Part shown: piece by piece, positions 36,556 through 49,010 of the stretch
Layout: each line of letters begins with the position of its first letter
Position numbering within the stretch: position 1 is the first letter of the stretch
Source: Trachythela sp. YZ-2020
Lineage: Eukaryota > Cnidaria > Anthozoa > Malacalcyonacea > Clavulariidae
Assembly (NCBI GenBank): GCA_016169945.1
Contig: JADLSH010000279.1
Coordinates: forward strand, 2,728,001-2,792,000
Length of the DNA stretch: 64,000 bases
Reading direction: 5' to 3'
Position numbers and translations under genes: made by a program
Notes under the pieces: model-generated
The model's input: the letters and a program-made list of their open reading frames with translations, nothing else
What the model was told of the DNA's origin: nothing
Databases searched by the model: none

Positions 36556-36894
36556 TTAAAGTGCTAATAACCCCAAATGTGATTTTTGGTATGTGTAATA
36601 TTTGGATAATTCTGAGACGAAATGTAATATATCTTTGTAGTAAAAATCCTCATCTTGACGAACTTTTTCACTGTCAAAGTTGCCGTATATGATGTCATTA
36701 GATGAATTAACATTAGTTTTCCTTTGGTTTTTTTTTATGCTAAAATTCACCTAAGGACATCATATCCGGCAACTTGACAGTGAAAAGTTGATCAAGATGA
36801 GGATTTTTACTAAAAAGATATATTACATTACTTCTTAGAATGACCCAAATATTGCACATACCAAAAATCACATTTGGGGTTAGCGACACTTTAA
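36556..36894. mobile_element. Long-arm foldback element
   Basis: Arms of about 140 bp mirror each other: ACCCCAAATGTGATTTTTGG, AAAATCCTCATCTTGA and ACTGTCAAAGTTGCCG on the left, complements on the right. The centre is a short T-rich loop near 36730. It has no coding content and lies 3' of the distal G-alpha exon. Confidence 0.85.
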
Positions 36895-37060
36895 ATATCA
36901 CACGACTTTAATCATGTATAAATTTTTTTTGATACGAGCAAATATGATCAATTTCGAACGATTCATTTCCAGTTTTATGAAAGGAAAAACTGAATGGAAC
37001 AGTAACGTATAATTACGCCTGTTGCCTAAATTTCGCTAATGCTTGTCTATACCCAATTCA

Positions 37061-37239
37061 CAAGCCTGTCGAGTCAACAACCTTGTAGCATGCAAGTTGT
37101 CAACAAGCCGTTGACAACTTGTCAACAAGCTAGGAACAAGCAGTGCGAACACATCCTGATAACAAGTTGTTGAAACAGCATTGGTATCGTACAAGTCTGC
37201 TGCAAGTTTGTTACAAGTGGTGCGTTTTTACGCGTATAA
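37061..37239. mobile_element. CAACTTGTTG-rich element (family B), half copy
   Basis: Only the right half of the family is present, ending GGTGCGTTTTTACGCGTATA. Its left side breaks off inside a TATACCCAATTCACAA fragment of the element family seen at 20513, so it probably inserted into that element. Confidence 0.7.
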
Positions 37240-37523
37240 CTCAGGATAACCCACAATGCATTTAGTCGCCATTGATAAAAAAGTCAAATATTATATCATA
37301 GGTTAACAACGGAAATATGAAATGACAACTCTTGTGTTTACTTTCTACACACACTAGGATAAGAATGGTACACGACTAGTCATACTGTATGAATCTAGAC
37401 AGTAACTACGCCCCCCTGTTAAACTTTCAGGACAAACCCCTCAACAACCGCCCCCCCCCGGTACTTATATGTGTAACATACAATTACCACCTTGTCCTAT
37501 ACATACATATATATCCAATATTT

Positions 37524-38093
37524 CTATTGAAGCATAAGCGCTTGTAAATTTTGCCCCAAAATAATGTCTTTGACAGCGTGAAAGACAAAGCGAATGTTCT
37601 CCGTGTCGGTAGCGGTTGTGAAATGATGAAACAACGCTTTGCTGCGATCCCTTCGACGGCTATCGAACATTTGTAGTATAAAATCTTGAACGGTGCCTAA
37701 ATTATGTGGGTCGCCTTGGTAATTTGGAAAGTACATTTTGATCGACGTATGCTTGACTTTGTTTTCTAGTAAATCAGTTTTGTTTAAGAAGAGAATAACG
37801 GACACATTAACAAAGAATCTATTGTTCACGATTGTTTCAAAAATATCGCAAGATTCTACTAAGCGGTTGGTCATCCTGTCCTCCATCAGGACTTGGTCGA
37901 AAGCGCTGGATGAGACGAGGAATAAAATTGCGGTGACTTTATCGAAACATTGAAACCACTTGGCACGTTGAGAGCGTTGTCCACCAACGTCCACCATACG
38001 AAAGGGAACTCCTTTGATGTCAAAGTCGTGTTCCACAATGCCTTTCGTTGCTTTACGCGCATGGAGCGCGTCTTGCTTTGAAGGCAGGAAGTC
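37524..38093 (-). CDS. Second, distal terminal exon of the G-alpha-12/13 gene (exon 3b)
   Basis: A 570-nt exon with a clean acceptor (TTATTTCAG before 38093) and its own stop, identical in length and phase to the proximal exon 40597-41166. It encodes 189 residues: switch I region RKATKGI, switch [18 protein letters not shown], guanine motif NKTD, and the C-terminus ending ALMLQ. I count about 31 differences from the proximal exon (about 84% identity, no gaps). No G-alpha first exon (GAGESGKS) exists between 38094 and 40596, so it must be spliced to the upstream exons at 43573-44025 and 42948-42998 to make a full protein. It could alternatively be an incomplete gene duplicate, but the intact frame and mostly conservative changes argue for use. 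Confidence 0.82.
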   Translation of the reverse strand, partial: DFLPSKQDALHARKATKGIVEHDFDIKGVPFRMVDVGGQRSQRAKWFQCFDKVTAILFLVSSSAFDQVLMEDRMTNRLVESCDIFETIVNNRFFVNVSVILFLNKTDLLENKVKHTSIKMYFPNYQGDPHNLGTVQDFILQMFDSRRRDRSKALFHHFTTATDTENIRFVFHAVKDIILGQNLQALMLQ

Positions 38094-39249
38094 CTGAAAT
38101 AACAGAGGACAGTAAGACATGATTAGACCTATTTATACTAAAGAACGGATTATGCTTCTGACGGATCGTCCATCTTAGTGTAAACATAAGCCAACGGATG
38201 ATCGGTCTCAGGGCCTTTTTAACATATAAACTGGGGGAGGGCAAGGCCCCAGCCCCCACATTACTCAGTGAACTCTTTTGGAACCCCAGTGAAGGCCCCT
38301 TTGTCTAGAATATAAGCAAAACAGAGAAGAACGATTTTCGAATATGTTAATTAATGTAGGAAAATCGAGCCAATTGACACTTTCTACTTGTTGTGCGAAA
38401 TTATATTAAACGGTCAAAACAATTCACGGATGAAATTGATTAGCATCGCTCATAGATATAGCATCGCTCGGTCATGGGCGTGTCTCTCCCCATATACACG
38501 AAAATTGACATTATAAATATAATGGACAGTTATAGAAATTTTTTCAAACATGTACAGATATTAGAATATGATTTTCTACATTCAAAGCGTTATATTATTA
38601 ATCATACAAAATAATCTATTTTAATATCATACAACTCACGCTATCTATGGTTTAAAGTAAGTAAATAATTAGACCTTTATAGTATAAATTAATGTTAACA
38701 GCTATACTAAACAGCAAGTTTATGCTTTCGAAGTTATAGCACGAATATTAAGGCGCGCCAAAACATTCTAGTACAAAAATGTGACATTTTTTCCGTGAAA
38801 AGTTGGATAAAAAGTTGACCCAATTCAAGTAGCACCGGTTTCAAATTTTCGCGGCGAAATTTGTCACTATAAACCAATCGGGTTGCTTTTCGATTTGCTT
38901 CGCCCTAAAACTGTTTCGCTTTGTTCTTCCACTATCGAATTTTCTCGCACGAAACAGCAAATAGAGCATGCTTGATGCTTCGCTCTAAAGTGATAAAACT
39001 ATACAAACCTAGCCCTAGGTCTGTGGTCTCGGCTGGGTTGAACGATATTTTCGCAACGGTTTTTTTGTAAAACTCTATCGAGGTGCTTGTAATTACGACG
39101 TTACGTTGGTGTATTTTATTCATTTCGTTATATTCATTGTTGACAAATGTCAACAGTGGACAGTGGCGTGACGTAAGGTCAAATGACGATCTCGTACTCG
39201 TAGTCACTGCTATTAAAAAGCCCCTTATAACATCAACTGTAGAGGTTTG

Positions 39250-39922
39250 CACCATCACGTGACTAAATTCTAAAATCTTTAACGTGCAACCTATCAAGCT
39301 GGCTGTTAAACATGTTTTGTATGTCATTATAACAAGTATTCATAACAAATTTCAAGTCGATACAATTATTCCCTCGCGAGTTTAAAAGGTTTGAATAATT
39401 CGTATTTTCTAATACTGTTAAAAAGTACGTTTTTTCCAAACCTAACGCGAAAAACTTAGATTAGCTTTTAAAAAGCAATATATAGTATCATAGTATACAG
39501 AATATAGACATTTGTTATAAAACACATCTTTTCTTGAGCATTTGTATTTTGGCCGCCATGTTGGATGGCAGGTGGATGCCATGATGCCATCCAACTTGGC
39601 CGCCAAAAACAAATGCTTAAGGAAAGACGTGTTTTATTAGACATATTTATATTCTGTTTACTATGATACCATATGTTGCTTTTAAAAGCTAAATTGAGTT
39701 TTTCGCGTTAGGTTTAGAAAAAAACGTAGCTTTTATAAATGGCATTTGAAAATAATGCTTACGTCAGCAATACGAATTATTCAAACCTTTTAAACTCGCG
39801 AGGGAATAATTGTATCGACTTGAAATTTGTTATGAATACTTGTTATGACATACAAAACATGTTTAACAGTCAGCTTGATAGGTTGTACGTTAAAGATTTT
39901 AGAATTTAGTCACGTGATGGTG
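39250..39922. repeat. 673-bp long inverted repeat between the two G-alpha terminal exons
   Basis: Left arm from CACCATCACGTGACTAAATT (39250) is mirrored to 39922. Matching inner blocks include ACATGTTTTGTATGTCAT, AATTATTCCCTCGCGAG, AAACCTAACGCGAAAAAC and TTGGCCGCC, with a centre near 39575. Arms are about 310-330 bp with some small gaps. The RNA would fold into one long hairpin. Confidence 0.88.
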
Positions 39923-40596
39923 AACAGTAACAGATAAAAATATTGTCTATTGTCACGTGAAATTGGCTGAACTAATTGAAACTTCAAATAATCGTTAGTT
40001 AGTCATAAGCGACGGTAACAATGCAATGTATAATAAAACAATTACTGAATAAGTTTCTGCAATATCCTAATTTATCAAGGTCTTGGTTTATAGTGTTATG
40101 TGCTTCGTTGATAACATTTATCTTGACCTTGATAATTTCAGATATCACAAAACCTGAAATTTTTGGAAACATCCTAAAAAGCCGTAAATTGTTCGTGTGC
40201 AGATGCAAAATCTTCTGTGAACTGTGAAGCCTAGAATGGAAACTTGTGTGTACCACAGAATCGGAAAGTCCTATTGGTCACAGAAAATTACATTGTTTGA
40301 ATTAGAATTTCAATGAATGTGTCAAGGTTCACTTGAAAGTTCTTAAAAAAGTTACGGCATCACCCCCAGACCATTACAAGAATCCTTGGCTAGTTTTGAA
40401 TGGACTGTACATTAACGTACATTAACTACAAGTCATTGCACTGCCCCATTGCAAGACTCTAACTCTCTCTACGGTTGGTTTTGAATGAGCTGCATATCGA
40501 GTTCAATCCACTGTTAGATCTGTATAGCATAAAATTGTCACAGTCGAGCATGATGTATTCATAAATACACAACGAATAAAAGTAGCTTCCACAGGG

Positions 40597-43500
40597 TCAC
40601 TGAAGCATCAATGCTTTTAGGTTATACTGAAGAATGGTGTCTTTCACTGCATGGAAGACAAACTTTATATTCTCTGTATCAATGGCTGTCGTAAAATGAT
40701 GGAACAGCGCTTTAGACCTCTCCCGTCGTTTGCTATCAAACATCTGTAGTATAAACTGCTGTACATCGCTAAGCTTGTGAGGGCTGCCTTGATAGTTCGG
40801 GAAAAAGTTCTTGATGTTTGTCGCCAGGACTTTCTTCTCAAGTAAATCAGTCTTATTCAAAAATAATATAATAGAGACATTACTAAAGAACTTATTGTTC
40901 ACAATTGTTTCAAAAATATCACACGACTCCACGAGTCGGTTAGTTGTCCTGTCCTCCATTAGGACTTGATCGAAAGCACTCGAGGAAACGAGGAATAGTA
41001 TTGAGGTGACTTCCTCAAAACATTGAAACCATTTGGCTCGTTGAGATCGCTGCCCTCCAACGTCAACCATTTTGAACGGTATTCCTTTGATGTCAAACTC
41101 ATGCTCCACTATGCCTTTGGTTGCCTTTCTCGCATGTAGGGCGTCTTGCTTTGTCGGCAGGTAATCCTGCAACGAAAACATAGAACTGTGGTCAAACTCC
41201 AAGAGATAGTAATCAAAGTTGCTCGTGAAGCAAAGATTAGGGTAGTTTCTTTAAGAAAAATTTTCAAAACAATGAAAATTTACTTGAAAATGTACATTTT
41301 TTCATCGAACAAGTTCAAATTTTGCAGCTAAAATGCATGTTGCCAATTTGGGTACAGTATTTTAAAATGGTTTCAATGGTGGAATACCGCGTAAAGACAC
41401 TACGACAAAGCCGAAGACTGCGAAAGGCAACCAATCGACATAGTGGCTAATAATGAAAAGAAATACAAATACAGTAGTTAATACAATAATTATATTAACA
41501 ATATTGATTACCATTCTCAGGAGACATTTGACCATGGACCACATAAACATACATCAGGTTTTCTACAATTCTACCTTGTCTGGCATTAGACAGAGTAAAA
41601 CACTAAAGTAAGGCGCATTTGGGCACATTGCCAGCTAATGGGTTAATGAACCTGTGGCTATCTGAATTCGGTTTCCTCTAGATCAAGGCGATTCGGTTGC
41701 CAAAGGCGCGCTGAACACTCTTAGCACAGTAAAGCATGCTTGAAATGATGGGGCACTGACAAGAAGTCAAAATATCTGATGTACGAGAAACAATATATTT
41801 GAACAAATTTAACGCTTGTACTGTTATTTTGTTGGTTTTCTCAGAATGCTATTAGTGAGGTCAGCCCTCAGCTCAGCCCCCAACACGCTGTATGAACCAG
41901 GCCTATTTAATATTGTCAAATTAGACCAGGAATTGGTACTGATTCTTTCTTTTCAAAACAATGAAGTTAATAGAACTTATCAAAGGTTGTTCATGAAATT
42001 TCGCATGAACTTAAAAACATAATTTCATCATTGAATATTAAAATTCCTGTCATAAAGGCAGCACCATTTTTGTCAAAACAAATTCACAATTAAGATTTTA
42101 AAGTTCAAAAAAAGAATTCTTTTTGTCTGTGGTACAAAACTTAAGCACTCTTTTATGGTTAATAACAGCCGAAGTTAATCTTTTAAACGACTTCAAATTA
42201 GGTAAAACAGTCCAAATTTTAGTGGCTATTACTCGAAACAGACAGCTGACTTAGAGGGTGTGAAAAAATATTGTTAGACAACAATCTGGGGCGTTATTAA
42301 TGAATAATAAAAGAAAAATATGTCGGAATATTCATAGGCAAAGTTAATTGTGACGCCATGCAATCAAATTCTCACGAAAATTGCCCCGTCTAGAGCGGAA
42401 TAACCGCTTTAAAGCTTCCTTTGACAATATTTAGAACTAGAAAACATCACAACAAATTCATAAATACGGTATACTGCAAGGCAAAAAGCCCACAAAAATT
42501 AAAATTGTGCTCATATTTCGCTAGAGATTTGCTGAATATTATCATAAAGAAGCTAGCGTGTGTTTGATAATATCAAAACAATATCAAATCCGAGACGAAA
42601 TATTGCTCTTTTAACAAAATTTGTCATTTCAAGACAGCTTTGCGACCATGTGTTAGCGTTTAAGCCCACCTTAGTTAAGAGCTCCTGAGCAATTCATTAA
42701 ATGTGCGATAATATAGAGCAAAAATTAACGCCATCTTGAGTTGAATGTGGCTAGTCGCATTAAAACTTCATTTAAACCAATGCCCTCCTTCTATTTTTTA
42801 ATTAAATAAAAACAAAATCAAGCACGAAATCGCACGAATATTCGAATTCCAGCGTACAAGGCCTATATTTGCACTCTTTTATGGCTTAATATTTCCAAAA
42901 TATTAATGCTAATCTACTTAAAGAATTTATAAAACTCTCTAACTCACCGGCTGCCCGACTCTATGCAGCTGATCCAAGAAATATTTCGTTGAATCGCCCT
43001 AAAAAAACGAGAAAACATAACCGTAAATTTGCAATATTTCGAAAACCGCGAGCTCGCAAGAATACATCGGAATATTCTAATTTGCAAATTGCCACAATAT
43101 ACAGCCAAATTAATATTTTCGTATCACAAAACAGCAAATTAAAAGACTAAACTTTAGCAGATGGTCGAGATACTTTAAATGTTTATTAAAGTATTATTAG
43201 AGAGGGACAGACAGCAACGCTCGAAGGACAAACTTCAGGAAAGCAGACTTCAATTTAGCACGTTCGTGACGTGACAGTGTCCAAGCCGAAATATGTAGTT
43301 TCGTTGCAGTGTGGCGGAACTCGGAAGGCGATCAAAGATCGAACAACGATCAATGTTCGAGTTCAATTTTAAGCTGTTTAGATCCCACAATAGACCAAAC
43401 ACCATATTAAAAGGCTTTCATTAAGCAATAGCGTACATTATATTAACCCAAACCCGATGTTTACAAAACGATTTTATTGGAATACCCGATTATGTAGTTA

Positions 43501-44025
43501 ATATAGTTCTATTTGTCTAAACAACGCCATATTTTCATACAATTAATACTGCAATTTGAAACAAAAACCTACCAATTGAAACTCTCTTCGTCTGTCATAA
43601 GAGGTCTGAATACCCTCATCCTGCCATAGCTTGTTCACGGCGTCCACGTATTGAAGAAATAAACTCGTTTCGATCTTCTGTGGTGCTTGGAAGTCCAGTA
43701 TAGTCCGAGCATATCTTTGATTATTCGGGTCACCCCATTCGATGCCAAGCTTTCGCCTAGCATCAGCAAGCACCTTCATTCCTTTTAAAATATTACTATA
43801 GACTATGGGTCTGAATTCAGCCAATGCACCAACATCATAATCTTCGCCGTGAATAATTCTCATTTGCTTGAGAAAGGTGCTTTTGCCAGATTCACCGGCG
43901 CCCAAGAGCAAGATCTTTACTTGCCTTCGAAATCGCTCCTTTTCCCGACTTATCTTTTTATCAATCTCCTTCGACCTCTGCTTTTGCCGCTTTGTCTCCT
44001 CATCGTCACAACAGGTGAAAACCAT
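40597..44025 (-). CDS. GNA13: Heterotrimeric G-protein alpha subunit, G12/13 class
   Basis: Exons 44025-43573, 42998-42948 and 41166-40597 join in phase 0 into 357 residues. The N-terminus has Cys5-Cys6 (likely palmitoylated) and no Gly2, so no myristoylation is expected. The P-loop GAGESGKST is at 42-50, with RRREFQL before the exon 1 junction and the short exon [17 protein letters not shown]. Switch I has R181 and T184, switch II is DVGGQR (203-208), the guanine-specificity motif is NKTD, then TTAIDT, and the LMLQ end is diagnostic of G12/13. These proteins couple GPCRs to RhoGEFs and actomyosin control. Vertebrates split the class into GNA12 and GNA13; this is pre-duplication or simply G12/13. 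A second terminal exon lies at 37524-38093. Introns 1 and 2 hold family D fragments and AT-rich spacer. Confidence 0.95.
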
Positions 44026-46050
44026 GTTTTAAAAGCACATAAATTCGGTTCAAAACACAGCTATAGACATTTTTCCACACCCTCAGAATCTCAGATATGC
44101 AACACACCGAAGGGATGTTGGGGTTAGGAGAATTTCTCAACCGATCTGCAACTTCCTGCAGTTGCCTGATTGGCTAAGCACTGCTAGGCTCACGCCAGCG
44201 CGACAATACTGAATTTGCAATATTCAAACACGCTTTGCAAACAAACAGACAAAAAATACCAATTAAAATCTTTGCAAACTTTGCAGCCCAGTCGCGGGGG
44301 TTTAAAAACTCATAACTACCCTATAATACAGTATAATAACAAATTATATATATAAAAATATTTCACATATATACACTTCATACTTCAACCCGCACAAAGC
44401 GTGTTGACGGGCCGCCCGTAATGACGATCGCCCGTGGGCGTATAACGTCACGGCGGCAAGAATCGACGCTAATCACGCAAACTAACTAGTGAATTTTTCA
44501 TCAGATGTTCTTTACGATATTTTCATTAGATAAACAAAACGTTCCCCAAATGTAATGTGTGGGTTCAGTGATTATTAAAATGTGTCAGCTGTGGGAATTG
44601 TTCGCCTATTATATTCATGTTGTTGTACGAAAACTATCTTATCGTTTCGAGCATCAGGACTTGTCAACATCGGAAAAATCTCGGTTCAAAACGGAACCGA
44701 ATCGGCTTAGATTTAATTGCTCCAAGTCTCTTTCATTTTTTTTCTGTATCGACCCACTCAGTGGATCGATACACAAAGACAAATGTCAATGAAAGAGAGA
44801 CTTGGAGCAAGACTAGCCGCTTCGGTTCTGGTTTTGAACCGAGTCTTTTCTCGACAGTCTTTTCTCGCTGTCATGTTATTTAAACTATAGTCAGGTCGAT
44901 ACAGAAAGACAATGAAAAAGAGACTTGGATCAAGTCTAGCTATAAACCTCCAGACGAAAACATTGAACATTTCTTTATCTCTTTCGGGTAGTTAAGGATG
45001 TTATAAGACTCGTTATAAGAAAGCCTGAACAGCTGATAATCTCCACCTGAAAGACTAGGAACATTTCGACGTTTCCAGCGATGGCCTCTTGTCAGGAGAT
45101 ATTTTTCCAATGGGCGATCCGGAAATGGTTTATATTTCGTGTGCTTTTGCTTGTTTTTATTCCTTTTTTCGGCTGGGAGGTCCACAAGCAGACACAATGG
45201 CATAATGCGCCGGCCCCCGACGAGAGCATTCGCTCAAAAACGTCGAGGTCTTTAATTTTGGCTTAATTTTTGGTATTCTATATTTTAGTGTTATATTTCG
45301 CCGCCCCACCGACTGAGATTTCGCCCCCAAAGAACGAGTATTTTTGCAACAACGCGCAAGTCGTTCGCCTTTCAGATTGGTAGTATCCCTCGCGATCTAA
45401 AATCAGGTTCGCCACTTTTCCCACACTTCTGATAGGATGTGACGATGTGTTTCGTGCGTGGGCTCGTAGCATTTCTCGCGATAATTTGCTTAATTGCAAA
45501 CAAGTAATATTTTGATCATTTTACATTATAAATTATACCGGCCAAGAAATTATGGCATTTGAACGAAAGGTTTACAGTAATATGCGGCCGTATCGTGCAA
45601 TATTCACGAACTGACAGGACGCGTGTTTGTGCAGTGCACCGTTAACCATTACCATCAACTATTACCATTGCATCACCATTACCAGGCAGACCTTTACCAT
45701 AGTTGCTAATACCATTGTACCACCAATACCACCACCATCATAATGACCAATGACTTAACTATGACCTCATGACCATTACAACCACAAATACTAGTACTAT
45801 CGTTATTACCATTTCATCACAATCACCATTAAAATCACCATTACCATTACATAATCATTATCTTAACTCTTAATCATAAATACCAATTCAAACCACCATT
45901 CTCTATCACTATATTAAACATACGATTACCATACATGACTACATTCGCCGTAATCATCACAGAATACTATACCATAACATTACCATGAACATGAGGTTAC
46001 CATAGCTAATACCATTATCATTACCATATGTCAGAGTTACAAAATATCTG

Positions 46051-46279
46051 AGGGGTACCACCCGTGAGGAAGGTTTTGACTGGCATTGATGAAGGTTGAA
46101 AGTGAAACACTGAATAAAACATTGCAAAGCAGTAAGTACTAGACTAGTCAGGCTAGTATTAGTAGCGACAGTCAGCACTCAGTCAGACTAGCAGTACTGC
46201 AATGGCCAACTGGCAAACCTACCAGGCAAAAGCCTGCATGTCGGAAAATTTCCAGCTAATTTGAGGAAGGTTAGGAAAC
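46051..46279. repeat. Interspersed repeat, inverted copy at 61411-61690
   Basis: GCAAAGCAGTAAGTACTAGA, GCCAACTGGCAAACCTACC and CAAAAGCCTGCATGTCGGAA occur here and, as reverse complement in the same order, in CEP112 intron sequence at 61411-61690. No coding content. Confidence 0.82.
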
Positions 46280-48721
46280 CCAAAATCCTATCTCCGCTTC
46301 ATATTAATTATTAGCATGACCATTTCATCGTCGTTGGCCGATATCGTCCTGTGAACATTAGGACCTATATATCCGTAACTGGATAGCATTACCTCTACTA
46401 TTATTACATATATGTCCTTCGATCAGAAAGCAAAAGGTACAAAAATGAAAACAAGAAAGACTAAAATGGGGATGCTTGCTATCTTCCCGTCTTCGAGTGC
46501 AAACAATAAAATAACCCTTATGGGTAGTCTTAATTGTTACACTCGAAGAAATAATGGGGCGTGTTTTTATCTGTTCAAGGAGATTGCATTCTTAGAATGA
46601 TTGTATATATTTTCCGCGTTCCAGCATATAGCAAGAAAGATTGTTTATGCAACTCAAATTTAGCCAAATATTGCATATATGTTATAAAACATAAATATTC
46701 TGAAAGATATTCACTAAACAGTTAATAGTATTAAGTTAGCTAGAGATATTTCAAGTTTTCAACTCTTTCCGTCCGTATCGATTGTATATACTGAGAAGTA
46801 TATTTTAATGGGAAGTCCTTTGTAACAGGAAGGGTTAATTATAGCTATTTATAGGCAAGTGCGTAAGGCATTCACCTGACATTGCCACATCGATAATTTC
46901 GAAACAAATGACGAAGAATTGCATCTTGTAAATCCAGGATATGGACTAAAATATTGTAGTTTTTAGTCTGTATCTTTGATACAAGATGCAATACTTCGCC
47001 TTCCGGATCGAATTTGTTCTATTTTGGCTAGTTTAGATTTCCCACACTGCCAAAGTTAAAGGGGTCTATATGGTAAGTATAAAATTTTGGGGTCTTTTTT
47101 TGTATATTTTTAGCTTTTTGTGGGCCATTACATGTCTGGAATGCATTATTTCTATATTTAACTTGTGTAAGACATGTATTACAATTGGTATTGTGTGGCA
47201 AAAGCCGCAAAACCACACACAGTGAAAAAGATAAAGAACTTATTATCTGTTCGTAATTATAATTTTCCCTCGTCTATCACATTGTTCCTTTGATTGCGCA
47301 GCGAGAGAGCAGTCGTATACAGGGACTTAGCGAAGCATCTGAAGTTGAGGGTGTCAAAGGATTTTATCTGAAATTTGAACTTCGTACCAGTAAATTTTTC
47401 GTAAAACATTTAGAACCAAAAATGTGCTACAATAGTAATATATTTGTCGAACGACGTTTCGATATCATCTTGAGTGACACAATCTACATTTGAACTTCAA
47501 TGTTAAAAATTTACCTCAAATTTTCCTCATAAATGTCCGTACCTCAAAGCGCACTAGATTTAGACCTATTCTAAGAAATTTTCAATAGTGCACACTACAG
47601 AGAATGGGTATGCCCCTTGAGGAATCTTAGAAGTGCTTATTTTCAGTGATAGTGGAAGAAACAGTGACCACATTTGACGGAGATGCAGTAACCCTCCCCT
47701 GGGAACTTTTGAAATCTGGAGTCTCTGAAATGCCATTCCCTGTATTTTGAAGAGAGATTTCATAAAAATTCAAAAGGTAACAAATCTCAACAAAGCGAAA
47801 AACCACAGAGCCATCGGCAGCAATTGGCTCATCCAGGATTGTACTTTCGTTCATACTTTAGCTATTTTTTGCAGAGCCAACTACAATCAACTCATCTCTA
47901 ATAGGTTGTCGTTACTTTTACATTGTGTACATATCAAAACGAACAAAACCAATTCAGTGACGCTTGTAATTGTATACGGAGCAAATATTATTTCAAAACT
48001 TGGGGATGAGGTTGTAAAAAGTTAAACAGTGCGTTAAAAATCTTGAATTCTGTGCTTTGTTGCTATAGCACTTGTAATACGAAGTTGAAACTGAAAATTT
48101 CGAATATTTAATACTGCACACTTTCACATTCAATACTGCACAAAATGTGCAACACTGCACACATAAAACCTCCTACTTAGATTTCTTTATACGTTTTAGA
48201 CGGCTCTTAGGTTAGGTTATAGTAGTGTTTACGACTTCTATAATTTTATCATTGCATTACTCTTGACACCTTGTCAAAAATACTTTTAAAAAATCATGGG
48301 ACTACTGTTCTGATCTAGTCCAAGGAATGGTTAAGGTTTTGGTCGACGTAAGTAGTCCTACATACCTTTTGATCAAGTGTTAGGACTGGATAAAGCTTTG
48401 GTCATGTTCTGGGACTAGGAATGAATAAAGTAATTGTGATTACATGGTAGCCTCCCTCGGTTTGCGGGTCATTTAATCACTCGGTTTGCGGGTCATTTAA
48501 TCACTAATTTCCCTCAAAGCGTGCGTTTACTTATAATAATTGTAATATATGAAAGATCCACAGTTAGCTAGTGCTAATTTACACGTGGTCTTCTACCATA
48601 AAAGTCTACATAATTTGAATAATATACATTCGATCGTTAAAGTGTTAATATTATAACTACTTACAATAACTTGTTTACAATATTTAAATTATCCATGCTA
48701 AGTTTTTTAAAAGAGTTGATT

Positions 48722-48892
48722 TAAAGTTTTGATCAAGTTCTATTACTGGATAAAGTTTTGATCAAGTTCTATTTACTAGATAAAGTTTTGATCAAGTTCT
48801 ATTTACTGAATAAAGTTTTGATCAAGTTCTATTACTGAATAAAGTTTTGATCAAGTTCTATTTACTGAATAAAGTTTTGATCAAGTCCCAAG
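48722..48892. repeat. 29/30-bp minisatellite, about 5.7 copies
   Basis: Units TAAAGTTTTGATCAAGTTCT plus ATT(T)ACTGAA repeat head to tail, alternating 29 and 30 bp. Degenerate related pieces occur at 48330-48420 (TTTTGATCAAGTG, GGATAAAGCTTTGGTC). It lies about 120 bp beyond the stop codon of the ankyrin-kinase-RNase gene. Confidence 0.9.
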
Positions 48893-49010
48893 TTCCTAAC
48901 TCTAACCAAGGAAACTGTCAGTACCAAATGTATTTTACAGTAAGATAACGTTCGTCCTTAGCGATAAAGACAAGTTTTAATGAAATACCTCATCTAAAGT
49001 TGTGTCACTG

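Larger units (their letters stand above)
44026..49010. other. Intergenic spacer upstream of G-alpha, repeat fragments only
   Basis: No supportable gene. A GC-richer patch at 44395-44480 may belong to the G-alpha promoter. 44680-44945 contains inverted CTCCAAGTCTCTTTCATT modules around ATCGACCCACTCAGTGGATC, likely a MITE. 45010-45270 carries fragments related to family A (ACGTTTCCAGCGATGGCC). 45640-46030 is a degenerate ACCATT-type microsatellite. 48455-48510 has a direct repeat of CTCGGTTTGCGGGTCATTTA. Confidence 0.55.

Noticed and set aside
37524..38093. Exon 3b as a dead G-alpha pseudogene
   Set aside because: Frame, length, splice acceptor and all GTP-binding motifs are intact, and most differences are conservative.
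45081..45499. Small open frames near 45 kb
   Set aside because: They overlap repeat fragments related to family A and have no recognisable protein features.
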